NCBI RefSeq assembly: GCF_019890725.1
Contig: NZ_JAINZZ010000002.1
Coordinates: 248,001-312,000 of the forward strand
Length of the DNA stretch: 64,000 nucleotides
From: Actinacidiphila acidipaludis
GTDB lineage: Bacteria; Actinomycetota; Actinomycetes; Streptomycetales; Streptomycetaceae
Direction of reading: 5' to 3'
The translations under genes and the position numbers were made by a program. Below, piece after piece: positions 50,860 to 63,800 of the stretch. The first letter of the stretch is position 1. Every line of letters begins with the position of its first letter. The notes beneath the pieces are model-generated. The model was not told where the DNA came from and searched no databases. It was given only the letters and a program-made list of their open reading frames with translations.

Positions 50860-51671
50860 GCGGGAACATCGCACTTCTGGAACAGGCCATCGCGGGCGCC
50901 AGGGCCGAGAACCGGGCCGCGCTCGTCGCCTACCTGCCGGCCGGTTTCCCGACGGTCGACGGCGGCATCGCGGCGATCACCGCGGCCTTCGAGGGCGGCG
51001 CCGACGTCGTCGAGGTCGGTCTGCCGCACAGCGACCCGGTGCTCGACGGCCCGGTCATCCAGACCGCGGACGACATCGCCCTCAAGAACGGCGTGCGGAT
51101 CGCCGACGTGCTGCGGACCGTCCGCGAGGCGCATGCCGCCACCGGCAAGCCGGTGCTGGTCATGACGTACTGGAACCCCGTCGACCGCTACGGCGCCGAG
51201 CGGTTCGCCGCCGACCTGGCCGAGGCGGGCGGCGCCGGCTGCATCCTGCCGGACCTGCCGGTCGAGGAGTCCGAGGCCTGGCGCAAGGCGGCCGAGCAGC
51301 ACGGTCTGGCCACCGTGTTCGTTGTCGCGCCCTCCAGCCGGGACGAGCGGCTCGCCAAGATCACCGCGGCCGGCAGCGGCTTCGTCTACGCCGCGTCCCT
51401 GATGGGCGTCACCGGCACGCGCGTGAGCGTCGGAGCGCAGGCCGCCGACCTGGTGCGGCGCACCCGGGCGACCACCGAGCTGCCGGTCTGCGTCGGCCTC
51501 GGCGTCTCCAACGCCGAGCAGGCCGCCGAGGTCGCCGGGTTCGCCGACGGGGTGATCGTCGGCTCGGCCTTCGTCAAGCGTCTGCTGGACCACGGCGACT
51601 CCCTGGACGAGGGCCTGGCCGCGGTCCGCGAGCTCGCCGCCGACCTGGCGCAGGGCGTCCGCAAGCGCTGA
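50856..51671 (+). CDS. trpA: Tryptophan synthase alpha chain
   Basis: TrpA cleaves indole glycerol phosphate and channels indole to TrpB. The 271-residue TIM barrel has [34 protein letters not shown] (here with SDPVLDGP where many have SDPMADGP, catalytic Glu retained), [24 protein letters not shown] and [12 protein letters not shown] 50856 overlaps the trpB stop. A hairpin follows the stop. Confidence 0.96.
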
Positions 51672-51686
51672 CCCCGCCGGGCATCG

Positions 51687-51718
51687 CGCGCCCGGGCCGC
51701 CCTCGCGGTCCGGGCGCG
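51687..51718 (+). terminator. Terminator after trpA
   Basis: CGCGCCCGG (51687-51695) pairs with CCGGGCGCG (51710-51718) around a GC-rich loop with further partial pairing, 16 bases past the trpA stop. Confidence 0.65.
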
Positions 51719-51848
51719 TCGCCGTTCCCGGGCTTCTCCGGAGCGCACCCCCGGAGCCGTCCCCCCGAAGCCGTCCCGGTGTCATCCATTCCGGCGAATT
51801 TCCGCGCGTCGAGGGTCCGCGGGCCCGGGCCGGGCGTTGTTCAGGGAT

Positions 51849-52667
51849 GTGAGCAATCGGAATCGTGACGGGAAGCAGAGCGCGCGCGAGGCGCTCAGGG
51901 AACAGCGCGCCAGAGAGGCGGCGCGGGCCAAGCGGAAGCGGACCGCGGTGGTCGCGGGGGCGGTGGTCGGCGTGCTGGCGGTCGGCACCGGGATCGGCCT
52001 GGCCGTCGCCAACAGCGGCAGCAGCGGCGGCAGCAGTTCCGCCTCCGGCTCCGTGGTCCCGCCGAAGGGCGCGATCGGGAAGAACAGCCTGGTCATCCCG
52101 GTCGGCGCGGCGAACGCGCCCTCGACGCTGACCATCTACGAGGACTTCCGCTGCCCGGCGTGCGACGCCTTCGAGAAGGCCTTCACGCCGACCATCCACC
52201 AGCTCGAGGACACCGGCCAGATCCGCACCGAGTACCACCTGGTGACGCTGATCGACGGCAACCTCGGCGGCACCGGCTCGCTGAACGCCGCGAACGCCGC
52301 CGCCTGCGCGCAGGACGCGGGCAGGTTCCGGGCGTACCACGACGTGATCTACAACAACCAGCCCGACGAGCGGGACGACAAGTTCGCCGACAAGAACACC
52401 CTGCTGCAGCTCGCGGACAAGGTCCCGGGCCTCAAGACGCCCGCCTTCACGAGCTGTGTGACGAACGGCACGCACGACAGCTGGGTGAAGAAGTCCAATG
52501 ACGACTTCAACGCCTCGGGCTTCAACTCCACCCCCACCGTCCTGCTGAACGGCAAGAGCATCTACGGCGGGTCGAACAACCTGACCCCGGCCTCGCTGAC
52601 GCAGATGGTGCAGGCGGCGAACAAGGGGAAGCCCGCCGGGACGGTCACCGCGACCCCGCCGTCCTGA
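51849..52667 (+). CDS. Membrane-anchored DsbA-like thioredoxin-fold protein
   Basis: The 272-residue protein has a charged, basic cytoplasmic segment (about 1-33), one membrane anchor (about 34-55), a Ser/Gly-rich stalk and a DsbA-type domain with the active site CPAC in YEDFRCPACDAFEKAF and the cis-proline loop NSTPTVLLNG. It is a paralogue of the protein at 21333-22130, with the same architecture but a different CxxC dipeptide. GTG 51849 is preferred over TTG 51837; the choice is uncertain. It is 73 bases upstream of lgt. Confidence 0.88.
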   Translation: MSNRNRDGKQSAREALREQRAREAARAKRKRTAVVAGAVVGVLAVGTGIGLAVANSGSSGGSSSASGSVVPPKGAIGKNSLVIPVGAANAPSTLTIYEDFRCPACDAFEKAFTPTIHQLEDTGQIRTEYHLVTLIDGNLGGTGSLNAANAAACAQDAGRFRAYHDVIYNNQPDERDDKFADKNTLLQLADKVPGLKTPAFTSCVTNGTHDSWVKKSNDDFNASGFNSTPTVLLNGKSIYGGSNNLTPASLTQMVQAANKGKPAGTVTATPPS

Positions 52668-52724
52668 GCCCGGACGTTATCCAGCCGTAGCCGGGTGGGT
52701 TGCCGTATCACCCGCCCGGCACGG

Positions 52725-52730
52725 TAGCGT
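52725..52730 (+). promoter_or_regulatory. Near-leaderless -10 of lgt
   Basis: TAGCGT ends ten bases before ATG 52741, with TTGCCG 19 bases upstream of it, the same pair spacing as before trpM. The 5' leader would be only a few bases. Confidence 0.45.
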
Positions 52731-52740
52731 CGGTGATGCC

Positions 52741-53760
52741 ATGGACCTCGCATACATTCCCAGCCCGTCGCACGGTGTCGTCCATCTCGGACCCGTGCCG
52801 CTGCGCGGCTACGCCTTCTGCATCATCATCGGTGTCTTCGTGGCCGTCTGGCTCGGAAACAAGCGGTGGATCGCCCGTGGCGGCACCGCGGGCACGGTGG
52901 CGGACATCGCCGTGTGGGCGGTGCCCTTCGGCCTGATCGGTGGCCGGCTCTACCACGTCATCACCGATTACGAGCTGTACTTCACCCACGGCAAGGACTG
53001 GGTCAACGCCTTCAAGATCTGGGAGGGCGGGCTCGGCATCTGGGGCGCGATCGCGCTGGGCGCGCTCGGCGCGTGGATCGGCGCGCGCAGGCGGGGCATC
53101 GCACTGCCGGCCTACGCCGACGCCATCGCCCCCGGCATCGCCTTCGCCCAGGCCATCGGCCGGTGGGGCAACTGGTTCAACCAGGAGCTGTACGGCAACC
53201 CGACGAAGCTGCCGTGGGGCCTGAAGATCACCAGCTCGGCCGGCGACCGGGTCCCCGGCGTGTACCAGCCGACGTTCCTGTACGAGTCGCTGTGGTGCGT
53301 GGGCGTGGCGCTGCTGGTGATGTGGGCGGACCGCCGCTTCAAGCTGGGCCATGGCCGCGCCTTCGCCCTGTACGTGGCCGCGTACTGCACGGGCCGCTTC
53401 TGGATCGAGCACATGCGGTCCGACTACGCGCACCACATTCTGGGACTGCGTCTCAACGACTGGACGGCGATCATCGTCTTCCTGGCGGCCGTGGCCTACA
53501 TCGTGCTGTCCGCGAAGCTGCGGCCCGGCCGCGAGGCCGTCGTCGAGCCGAACGCGGCGGGTGCGGCCGAGACCGCCGGTGGGGCGGACGGGACGGCCGA
53601 GGGCGACGAGGCCGGGGCGGCTCCGTCCGCCGAGACCTCCGGGTCCGCTGAGTCCTCGGAATCCTCCGGGTCCTCCGGGGCCGGCGCGCCCGTCGAGGAC
53701 GCCGAGGCGGCCGCCGGGACCGCCCGCGAGGAGTCCTCGCCCGCGGCCCAGCAGGGCTGA
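52741..53760 (+). CDS. lgt: Prolipoprotein diacylglyceryl transferase
   Basis: Lgt attaches diacylglycerol to the lipobox cysteine of prolipoproteins in the membrane. The 339-residue product has seven membrane segments, GLIGGRLYHVITDYELYF, the Lgt signature GRWGNWFNQELYGNPT, and GRFWIEHMRSDYAHH near the last helices. After about residue 265 comes an Ala/Glu/Ser-rich acidic tail of about 75 residues, a feature of Streptomyces Lgt. Catalytic residues look intact. It works with lspA, which is at 15.9 kb. Confidence 0.95.
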   Translation: MDLAYIPSPSHGVVHLGPVPLRGYAFCIIIGVFVAVWLGNKRWIARGGTAGTVADIAVWAVPFGLIGGRLYHVITDYELYFTHGKDWVNAFKIWEGGLGIWGAIALGALGAWIGARRRGIALPAYADAIAPGIAFAQAIGRWGNWFNQELYGNPTKLPWGLKITSSAGDRVPGVYQPTFLYESLWCVGVALLVMWADRRFKLGHGRAFALYVAAYCTGRFWIEHMRSDYAHHILGLRLNDWTAIIVFLAAVAYIVLSAKLRPGREAVVEPNAAGAAETAGGADGTAEGDEAGAAPSAETSGSAESSESSGSSGAGAPVEDAEAAAGTAREESSPAAQQG

Positions 53761-53793
53761 CGCGACGCCCGGCGGGCCGCACGACCCCCGCCC

Positions 53794-53844
53794 GAGGCGC
53801 TGTCTTCCCAGGTCAGGGCAGCCTTTCCTTGCTGGCAGCGCCTC
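53794..53844. other. Stem enclosing the iron-box-like site
   Basis: GAGGCGCTG (53794-53802) and CAGCGCCTC (53836-53844) are perfect nine-base arms, 33 bases apart, in the lgt-VIT gap. They could end the lgt transcript. The iron-box-like sequence lies in the loop. Confidence 0.45.
53808..53826 (+). promoter_or_regulatory. Iron-box-like operator before the VIT-family gene
   Basis: CCAGGTCAGGGCAGCCTTT keeps the AGGTxAGG and CCT parts of the 19-base IdeR/DmdR iron box (about 10 of 19 positions). It lies 88 bases before a putative iron or manganese transporter gene, a sensible target. The match is weak and needs testing. Confidence 0.35.
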
Positions 53845-53913
53845 GCGTTCCCGCGTACGGTGGCTGACGTTTCCTGAGTAGTACGGGCGCGGTGTGCCCG
53901 GGGAGGGGTCAGC

Positions 53914-54678
53914 ATGAGCACGGTAGTCGCGGGCGGTACCGAGGCCGCGGAGGCGGCCGGAACCGCCGAGGCACCCGCAGCCCAGCACGTGTCCCACCAC
54001 TCGCACCGCGACGTCAGCGGCGGCTGGCTGCGGCCCGCGGTGTTCGGCGCGATGGACGGCCTGGTGTCCAACCTGGCCCTGATGACGGGTGTGGCCGGCG
54101 GCGAGGTCGGCTCGCACACGCTGGTCGTGACCGGTCTGGCGGGCCTGGCGGCCGGGGCGTTCTCCATGGCGGCCGGCGAGTACACCTCCGTGGCCTCCCA
54201 GCGTGAGCTGGTCGAGGCGGAGCTGGCCGTCGAGCGGATCGAGCTGGACCGCAACCCCGAGGACGAGCTGCGCGAGCTGGCGTCGCTGTACGTGGCCCGC
54301 GGCGTCGAGCCCGAGCTGGCCCACGAGGTGGCCCGCCAGCTGTCCGCCGACCCGGAGCAGGCGCTGGAGATCCACGCGCGCGAGGAGCTGGGGGTCGATC
54401 CGACCGACCTGCCCTCCCCGGTGGTGGCGGCCGCGTCCTCGTTCGTCTCCTTCGCGCTGGGCGCGCTGCTTCCCGTGCTGCCGTACCTGCTGGGTGCGAG
54501 TGTGCTGTGGCCGGCCGTGCTGCTGGCCCTGCTCGGGCTGTTCGGCTGCGGGGCGGCGGTGGCCAGGGTCACCGCGCGGTCGTGGTGGTTCAGCGGGGTG
54601 CGGCAGCTGGTGCTGGGCGGGGCGGCCGCGGCGGTGACGTTCGGTATCGGTACGGCTATCGGCTCCGCCGTCGGATAG
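53914..54678 (+). CDS. VIT1/CCC1 family transporter
   Basis: The 254-residue membrane protein of the vacuolar iron transporter family probably exports or sequesters Fe2+ or Mn2+. It has a His-containing N-terminus (HVSHHSHRDVSGGWLRPAVFG), the first helix AMDGLVSNLALMTGVAGG with the family Asp, AGAFSMAAGEYTSVASQREL leading into a cytoplasmic Glu-rich helical domain (about 90-165), and three C-terminal helices. The Glu-rich loop fits a metal-binding role. ATG 53914 follows GGGGAGGGGTCAGC. Confidence 0.9.
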   Translation: MSTVVAGGTEAAEAAGTAEAPAAQHVSHHSHRDVSGGWLRPAVFGAMDGLVSNLALMTGVAGGEVGSHTLVVTGLAGLAAGAFSMAAGEYTSVASQRELVEAELAVERIELDRNPEDELRELASLYVARGVEPELAHEVARQLSADPEQALEIHAREELGVDPTDLPSPVVAAASSFVSFALGALLPVLPYLLGASVLWPAVLLALLGLFGCGAAVARVTARSWWFSGVRQLVLGGAAAAVTFGIGTAIGSAVG

Positions 54679-54690
54679 GGCCGGTCCGCC

Positions 54691-54736
54691 CCGGGCCCGG
54701 GCTCGACCCTCGGCACCTCCGGGGTGCCCCCGGGCC
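54691..54736 (+). terminator. Nested hairpins after the VIT-family gene
   Basis: CCGGGCCCGGG can pair with CCCCGGGCC, and between them GGCACC (54712-54717) pairs with GGTGCC (54723-54728). The structure starts 13 bases after the stop. Confidence 0.6.
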
Positions 54737-55049
54737 GCCGTTGCCGACTGCTGCGCCGTCGTGGCTTGTCGCGCTGCGGCATCTCCCGGACGAAGTCTGG
54801 GGGACCTCACGCCCCTGTCATCGCTTGCCGTGCGTCGAACCGGCCGAGCCCCGGTAAACGGGTTGTTTCAGCGACGGGGCGACCGGGCATCACTCGTGAA
54901 CGCGCCGGGCAAAGTCGCCATGCCGCGTACCTCCTCGCAGACCACACCCCCGGATACCGGCAGCGCGCTGGCCAGAACTGATCGCTCAACCCCCTGGTGT
55001 GTCCACATGCTGGAATCACATATCCGAGTCTCGAACATCCGGTCATCAT
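54737..55049. other. Non-coding gap upstream of gltB
   Basis: This 313-base stretch shows no convincing gene on either strand. A 114-codon plus-strand frame crosses it but has no ribosome binding site and atypical composition. The AT content rises toward 55000-55100, where the gltB promoter should lie. Confidence 0.6.
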
Positions 55050-55065
55050 GTAACCTGCACGAAAT
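55050..55065 (+). promoter_or_regulatory. GlnR-like half site before gltB
   Basis: GTAAC, six bases and GAAAT match the GlnR half-site consensus gTnAC-n6-GaAAc except for the last base. It lies 81 bases before the gltB start. GlnR is the global nitrogen regulator of Streptomyces, so gltBD is a sensible target. A second half site is not clear. Confidence 0.5.
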
Positions 55066-55146
55066 CGCAGAGGGCCAACGTCGTCCCTGTTGCGCATGCC
55101 GATGACAAGGCGATGCATACCAGCCACAGACGACGACGGGAGAGCC

Positions 55147-59683
<4,537 letters not shown>

Positions 59684-59691
<8 letters not shown>

Positions 59692-61147
59692 CCCCAAGGG
59701 CTTCCTCACCACCGGCCGTGAGACCTCCCCGACCCGCCCGGTCGAGGAGCGCAAGCAGGACTGGAACGAGGTCTACGTCCCCGGTGGCCTGCTGCCGATC
59801 ATCAGCAAGCAGGCCGGCCGCTGCATGGACTGCGGCATCCCGTTCTGCCACAACGGCTGCCCGCTGGGGAACCTGATCCCCGAGTGGAACGACTACGCCT
59901 ACCGCGAGGACTGGCAGGCCGCCTCGGAGCGGCTGCACGCCACCAACAACTTCCCGGAGTTCACCGGGCGGCTGTGCCCGGCGCCCTGCGAGTCGGCGTG
60001 CGTGCTCGGCATCAACCAGCCGCCCGTCACCATCAAGAACGTCGAAGTCACCATCATCGACAAGGCGTGGGACAGCGGGGACGTCACCCCGCAGCCGCCG
60101 GAGCGCCTGTCCGGCAAGACCGTCGCGGTGATCGGGTCCGGCCCGGCCGGGCTGGCCGCCGCCCAGCAGCTCACCCGGGCCGGCCACACCGTGGCCGTCT
60201 ACGAGCGGGCCGACCGCATCGGCGGGCTGCTGCGCTACGGCATCCCCGAGTTCAAGATGGAGAAGCGGCACATCAACCGGCGCATCGAGCAGATGCGTGC
60301 GGAGGGCACCAAGTTCCGCACCGGCGTGCAGATCGGCACCGACCTGGACGCGGCCAAGCTGGCCAAGCGGTACGACGCGGTGGTCATCGCGGCCGGCGCC
60401 ACCCAGTGGCGGGACCTGCCCGTCGAGGGCCGCGAACTGACCGGTATCCACCAGGCGATGGAGTACCTGCCGCTCTCCAACAAGGTGCAGGAGGGCGACT
60501 TCGTGGCGCCGCCGATCACCGCGGAGGGCAAGCACGTCGTGGTCATCGGCGGCGGCGACACCGGCGCGGACTGCGTCGGCACCGCGCACCGCCAGGGCGC
60601 GCTGTCCGTCACCCAGCTGGAGATCATGCCGCGGCCGTCGGACGACCGGCCCGCGCACCAGCCGTGGCCGACGATGCCGATGGTCTACAAGGTCACCTCC
60701 GCGCACGAGGAGGGCGGCGAGCGGGTCTACGCCGTCAACACCGTCCGCTTCACCGGCGACGAGCAGGGCAACGTCCGCGAACTGCACCTGGTCGAGGTGG
60801 TGTTCGACAACGGCGCGTTCGTCCCGCAGGAGGGCACCGAGCGGATCATCCCCGCCGACCTGGTCACCCTGGCCATGGGCTTCACCGGCACCGACCAGTC
60901 CAACGGCATGATCGACCAGCTCGGTCTGGCCCTGGACGCCCGCGGCAACATCGCCCGCGACGCGGACTACGCGACCAACGTCGACGGCGTCTTCGTCGCC
61001 GGCGACGCGGGCCGCGGGCAGTCCCTGATCGTGTGGGCGATCGCCGAGGGACGCTCGGCCGCGCGGGCCGTGGACGCCTACCTCACCGGACTGCCGTCCG
61101 CGCTGCCCGCGCCGATCAGGCCGACGGACCGGCCGCTCGCGGTCTGA
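59684..61147 (+). CDS. gltD: Glutamate synthase (NADPH) small subunit
   Basis: GltD passes electrons from NADPH through FAD and two 4Fe-4S clusters to GltB. The 487-residue product has the cluster cysteines in [19 protein letters not shown] and [13 protein letters not shown], the FAD fold [17 protein letters not shown], the NADPH fold [17 protein letters not shown] and the terminal [19 protein letters not shown]. It overlaps the gltB end, so the subunits are translationally coupled. A 14-base hairpin terminator follows. Confidence 0.97.
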
Positions 61148-61212
61148 CCCGTCACCGTCCCCGCGACGGACCCAGGATGTCCCGCACAACGGCGTGCGGA
61201 ACGCGGTAACAC

Positions 61213-61256
61213 CAGCGGCGCCCGCCACTCCCCGACCAAGGAGGCGGGCGCCGCTG
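61213..61256. terminator. Bidirectional terminator gltD / metallopeptidase
   Basis: CAGCGGCGCCCGCC (61213-61226) and its perfect complement GGCGGGCGCCGCTG (61243-61256) lie between convergent genes. Confidence 0.85.
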
Positions 61257-61319
61257 CCGTGTTCGTCCGGTGACCGGCAACGACCGCGGGAGCCGGCCGC
61301 CCGCGGGACCGGCACCGGG

Positions 61320-62243
61320 TCAGGTGTCGCAGTCCAGCACGCTCTGGCACAGGGTGCAGCGCGCCCGCAGCCGGCCCCGGCTGGGAAGCCGTATCCGCTG
61401 GTGGCAGGTCGGGCACGGGAACGACACCCGCGGCGCCGACGGCGGTCCGTCGAACGTGTAGTCCGCACCCGGGGCCAGCGCCCGGCGGTCCTTGGCGTAG
61501 CGGCGCCGCGCCGCCCAGCCCGCCGCGGCCAGCGGCGGCCGGTGCAGGTCCTGGCGCGCCCGGGCCAGCCCCGCCCGGTAGGCGTCCCGCGCCTGCGCGC
61601 TGCGGAACCACGGCTCGATGTCGTCGCCGAACGCCAGCGCCCGCTTGGCCAGCACGTACCCGAACTCCTCGGGCGTGAGATACCCCAGTTTGTACGCCGA
61701 CATCATCAGCCGCTCGCCGCGGATCGCGGCCTCCTCCCGGTAGGCGTCCAGCAGCAGCCAGCCCGCGCCGAGGTAGGCCGTCGCGGTGTCGGTGAGGATC
61801 TCGTTGTCGCGGGTGCCGGGGAACTCCAGCCCCAGGCGGTGCAGATAGACGTGCATCACCTCGTGCGCCAGCGCCGCGCCCACGTCCCGGCGGTCGGTGC
61901 GGAACCGCGCGTGCAGCTCGATGAAGTACTCGGGTCCCGCGGCCAGTTCGACGTTCCCGGCGTGCACCATGTCGCGGAAGCCCACCACCATCCGGGCGTC
62001 CGGCAGCCGGAAGTGCTGGACCATCACGCGGGCCACGCGCTGCGCCCCGAGGTAGAGGTCCTCGTCGTCGGGGAAGTCCACGAGTTCCGGGTGGACGCTG
62101 GTCGCGAACCGGGCCACGCCGTCCGCGGACAGCCGCCGGTAGACCGCGGTCAGGGCGGACTGGATGGTCCCCAGGTGCGGGAAACCGTGCACGATCGGCT
62201 CGCTCGCGGCGGTGGACGCCCCGGGCTCGGCTGGCTCGGCCAT
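61320..62243 (-). CDS. Putative zinc metallopeptidase with C-terminal zinc ribbon
   Basis: I do not know a named family for this 307-residue protein. Residues 127-131 are HEVMH within AALAHEVMHVYLHRLGLEF, a HExxH zinc site; E148 in RDNEILTDTA is 17 residues on and could be the third ligand, giving a gluzincin-like arrangement. Near the C-terminus CPTC and CTLC make a four-cysteine zinc ribbon. There is no signal peptide or membrane segment, so it is probably cytoplasmic. ATG 62243 follows GGGGAGG. It lies downstream of a serpin gene on the same strand. Confidence 0.7.
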   Translation of the reverse strand: MAEPAEPGASTAASEPIVHGFPHLGTIQSALTAVYRRLSADGVARFATSVHPELVDFPDDEDLYLGAQRVARVMVQHFRLPDARMVVGFRDMVHAGNVELAAGPEYFIELHARFRTDRRDVGAALAHEVMHVYLHRLGLEFPGTRDNEILTDTATAYLGAGWLLLDAYREEAAIRGERLMMSAYKLGYLTPEEFGYVLAKRALAFGDDIEPWFRSAQARDAYRAGLARARQDLHRPPLAAAGWAARRRYAKDRRALAPGADYTFDGPPSAPRVSFPCPTCHQRIRLPSRGRLRARCTLCQSVLDCDT

Positions 62244-62395
62244 GAACACCTCCCCTGACGATCGAGCCTACGCGTCGCACCGAGCCGTTGTCGCCGTCCC
62301 CGGAGCCCCGTCACCCGCCCTGCTTCCGCCGCTGTTCCGCCGCTGCTTCCGCCCGTGGACGTGCCCGACCCCCGCTTCCGCCGGCCGGCACACGC

Positions 62396-63532
62396 TCACG
62401 AACGGCCGGACCCGCCCACCGGCAGCGGGCCCGGGTCGACCGGGGCGTTCGCCTGCCAGGCGGCGAGCAGCGGCACCTCGCCGGCGGCCGGCAGCACCAC
62501 GACACCGAAGGGCCGGTCGAAGGCGATGTGCAGCGGATCGGTCCGCCCGGCCGCGAGGGACCTGGTCATCATCACCGTGGTCACCGCGGCGGCCTCCACT
62601 CCCTGTTCCGCGACGCGCAGCAGGCACTCCTGCGCCACCTGGGAGACCCTCAGCCGCTCCTCGGACAGCAGGGAGAAGTCCGCCGCGCCGCTGGTGGCCG
62701 ACCGCACGCCCAGAGCGGGGAGATGGGGGGTGACGTCCGTACCGGCGCGCAACGACAGCCGCGGCAGCGCCACGGTGACCCGTTCGGCCCGCACCGGCAC
62801 CGGCTTCCCCGACCACGCCTCGGGCAGCACCTGCCCGGCCGGCGCGTCCGGCGCGCCGAGCAGGAACCGCACGCGGGCGCCGGGCGCCCCGTCCGGCGCC
62901 GCCGCACACGGCAGTTCGACCACCGTGGCGCCGCCGGGCGTGGCCCACACCGCGTGCGACGGGACCGGGCCGTGCATCGTCGGCACCTGACGGACGACGC
63001 CGTCGGCATCCCGGAAGTCCCGCGGACGGGTTCGGTCCGGAGCGAACGGCCGCGCCCAACGGGCCTTCAGCGCAAGCGCGTTGACCAGCACCAGAAGCGC
63101 GCTCCCCGGCGCCCGCAACGGCAGGGCGGCGATCAGGCCGCCGGTCGCCGCCCGCACCCAGGCGTCCAGCGCCTCCTGGTCCCCGAGCGGCCCGGCCGCC
63201 ACGTCGGGCAGCGCCGCCCGGTACGGCGCGAGCAGCGGCGCCCGCGTCCACAGACTCGTCGCCACGGCCAGCGCGTCGGTGCCGGCCAGGGCCCGCGCCA
63301 CCTCGGTAGTCGCCTCGCCCGCCGCCGGGCCCGCCGTGCCGAGGAGTGCCCGCAGTTCCGCGGCGGTCTCCCGCGCCGCACCGGCCGCGACGGCGGCCAG
63401 CGCCAGCCACAGCCCGGCGGGGGAGCAGACCAGGTTCCCGCCCCGCGCCGCGGCGTCCCCGGCCACCACCGGCACCCAGCGCCCGGCGAGGGACCGGATC
63501 GCCGCCGCCGGCGCGCTGCTCATGTCGGTCAT
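62396..63532 (-). CDS. Serpin family protein
   Basis: The 378-residue protein has a serpin scaffold: NLVCSPAGLWLALAAVAAGA at the start, LVLVNALALKARWARPF, VTVALPRLSLRAGTDVTPHL, the reactive-loop hinge EQGVEAAAVTTV and HIAFDRPFGVVV. The small residues at P12-P10 are those of inhibitory serpins, but P14 is Val where Thr or Ser is usual. The scissile bond would be near TRSL, so an Arg or Ser at P1. No signal peptide is seen, so its target should be intracellular. ATG 63532 follows CAGGGGAGACC. Confidence 0.85.
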   Translation of the reverse strand: MTDMSSAPAAAIRSLAGRWVPVVAGDAAARGGNLVCSPAGLWLALAAVAAGAARETAAELRALLGTAGPAAGEATTEVARALAGTDALAVATSLWTRAPLLAPYRAALPDVAAGPLGDQEALDAWVRAATGGLIAALPLRAPGSALLVLVNALALKARWARPFAPDRTRPRDFRDADGVVRQVPTMHGPVPSHAVWATPGGATVVELPCAAAPDGAPGARVRFLLGAPDAPAGQVLPEAWSGKPVPVRAERVTVALPRLSLRAGTDVTPHLPALGVRSATSGAADFSLLSEERLRVSQVAQECLLRVAEQGVEAAAVTTVMMTRSLAAGRTDPLHIAFDRPFGVVVLPAAGEVPLLAAWQANAPVDPGPLPVGGSGRS

Positions 63533-63618
63533 GGTCTCCCCTGCGCCGGTTCACCCTGCCAGGCCGCGCCCGTGAGCCGTGCCCTGTGTCACGGTAGCCA
63601 CAGGGGCACGGAAGCGGG

Positions 63619-63654
63619 CACGGACGCCTACGCCGACACGGACGCCTACGCCGA
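63619..63654 (+). repeat. Two tandem 18-base units upstream of pepN
   Basis: CACGGACGCCTACGCCGA is repeated exactly twice in the 268-base divergent gap between the serpin and pepN. The rest of the gap has no clear promoter. Confidence 0.7.
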
Positions 63655-63800
63655 CACCGTACAAGTGGCCGCCAACGGGACGGTTCGGTCACCGGGAGCC
63701 GCCGGCCGGCGACCCAGGAGCGGCACCGCGGGCCGCCACGCCCGGAAAATCGCACGACTGACCGGGAAATCCGTATCCAGCGGCTCGCAGGTGAGGCAGC

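Noticed and set aside
54761..55105. 114-codon plus-strand frame upstream of gltB
   Set aside because: No ribosome binding site, atypical residue use, and overlap with the GlnR-like site and probable gltB promoter.
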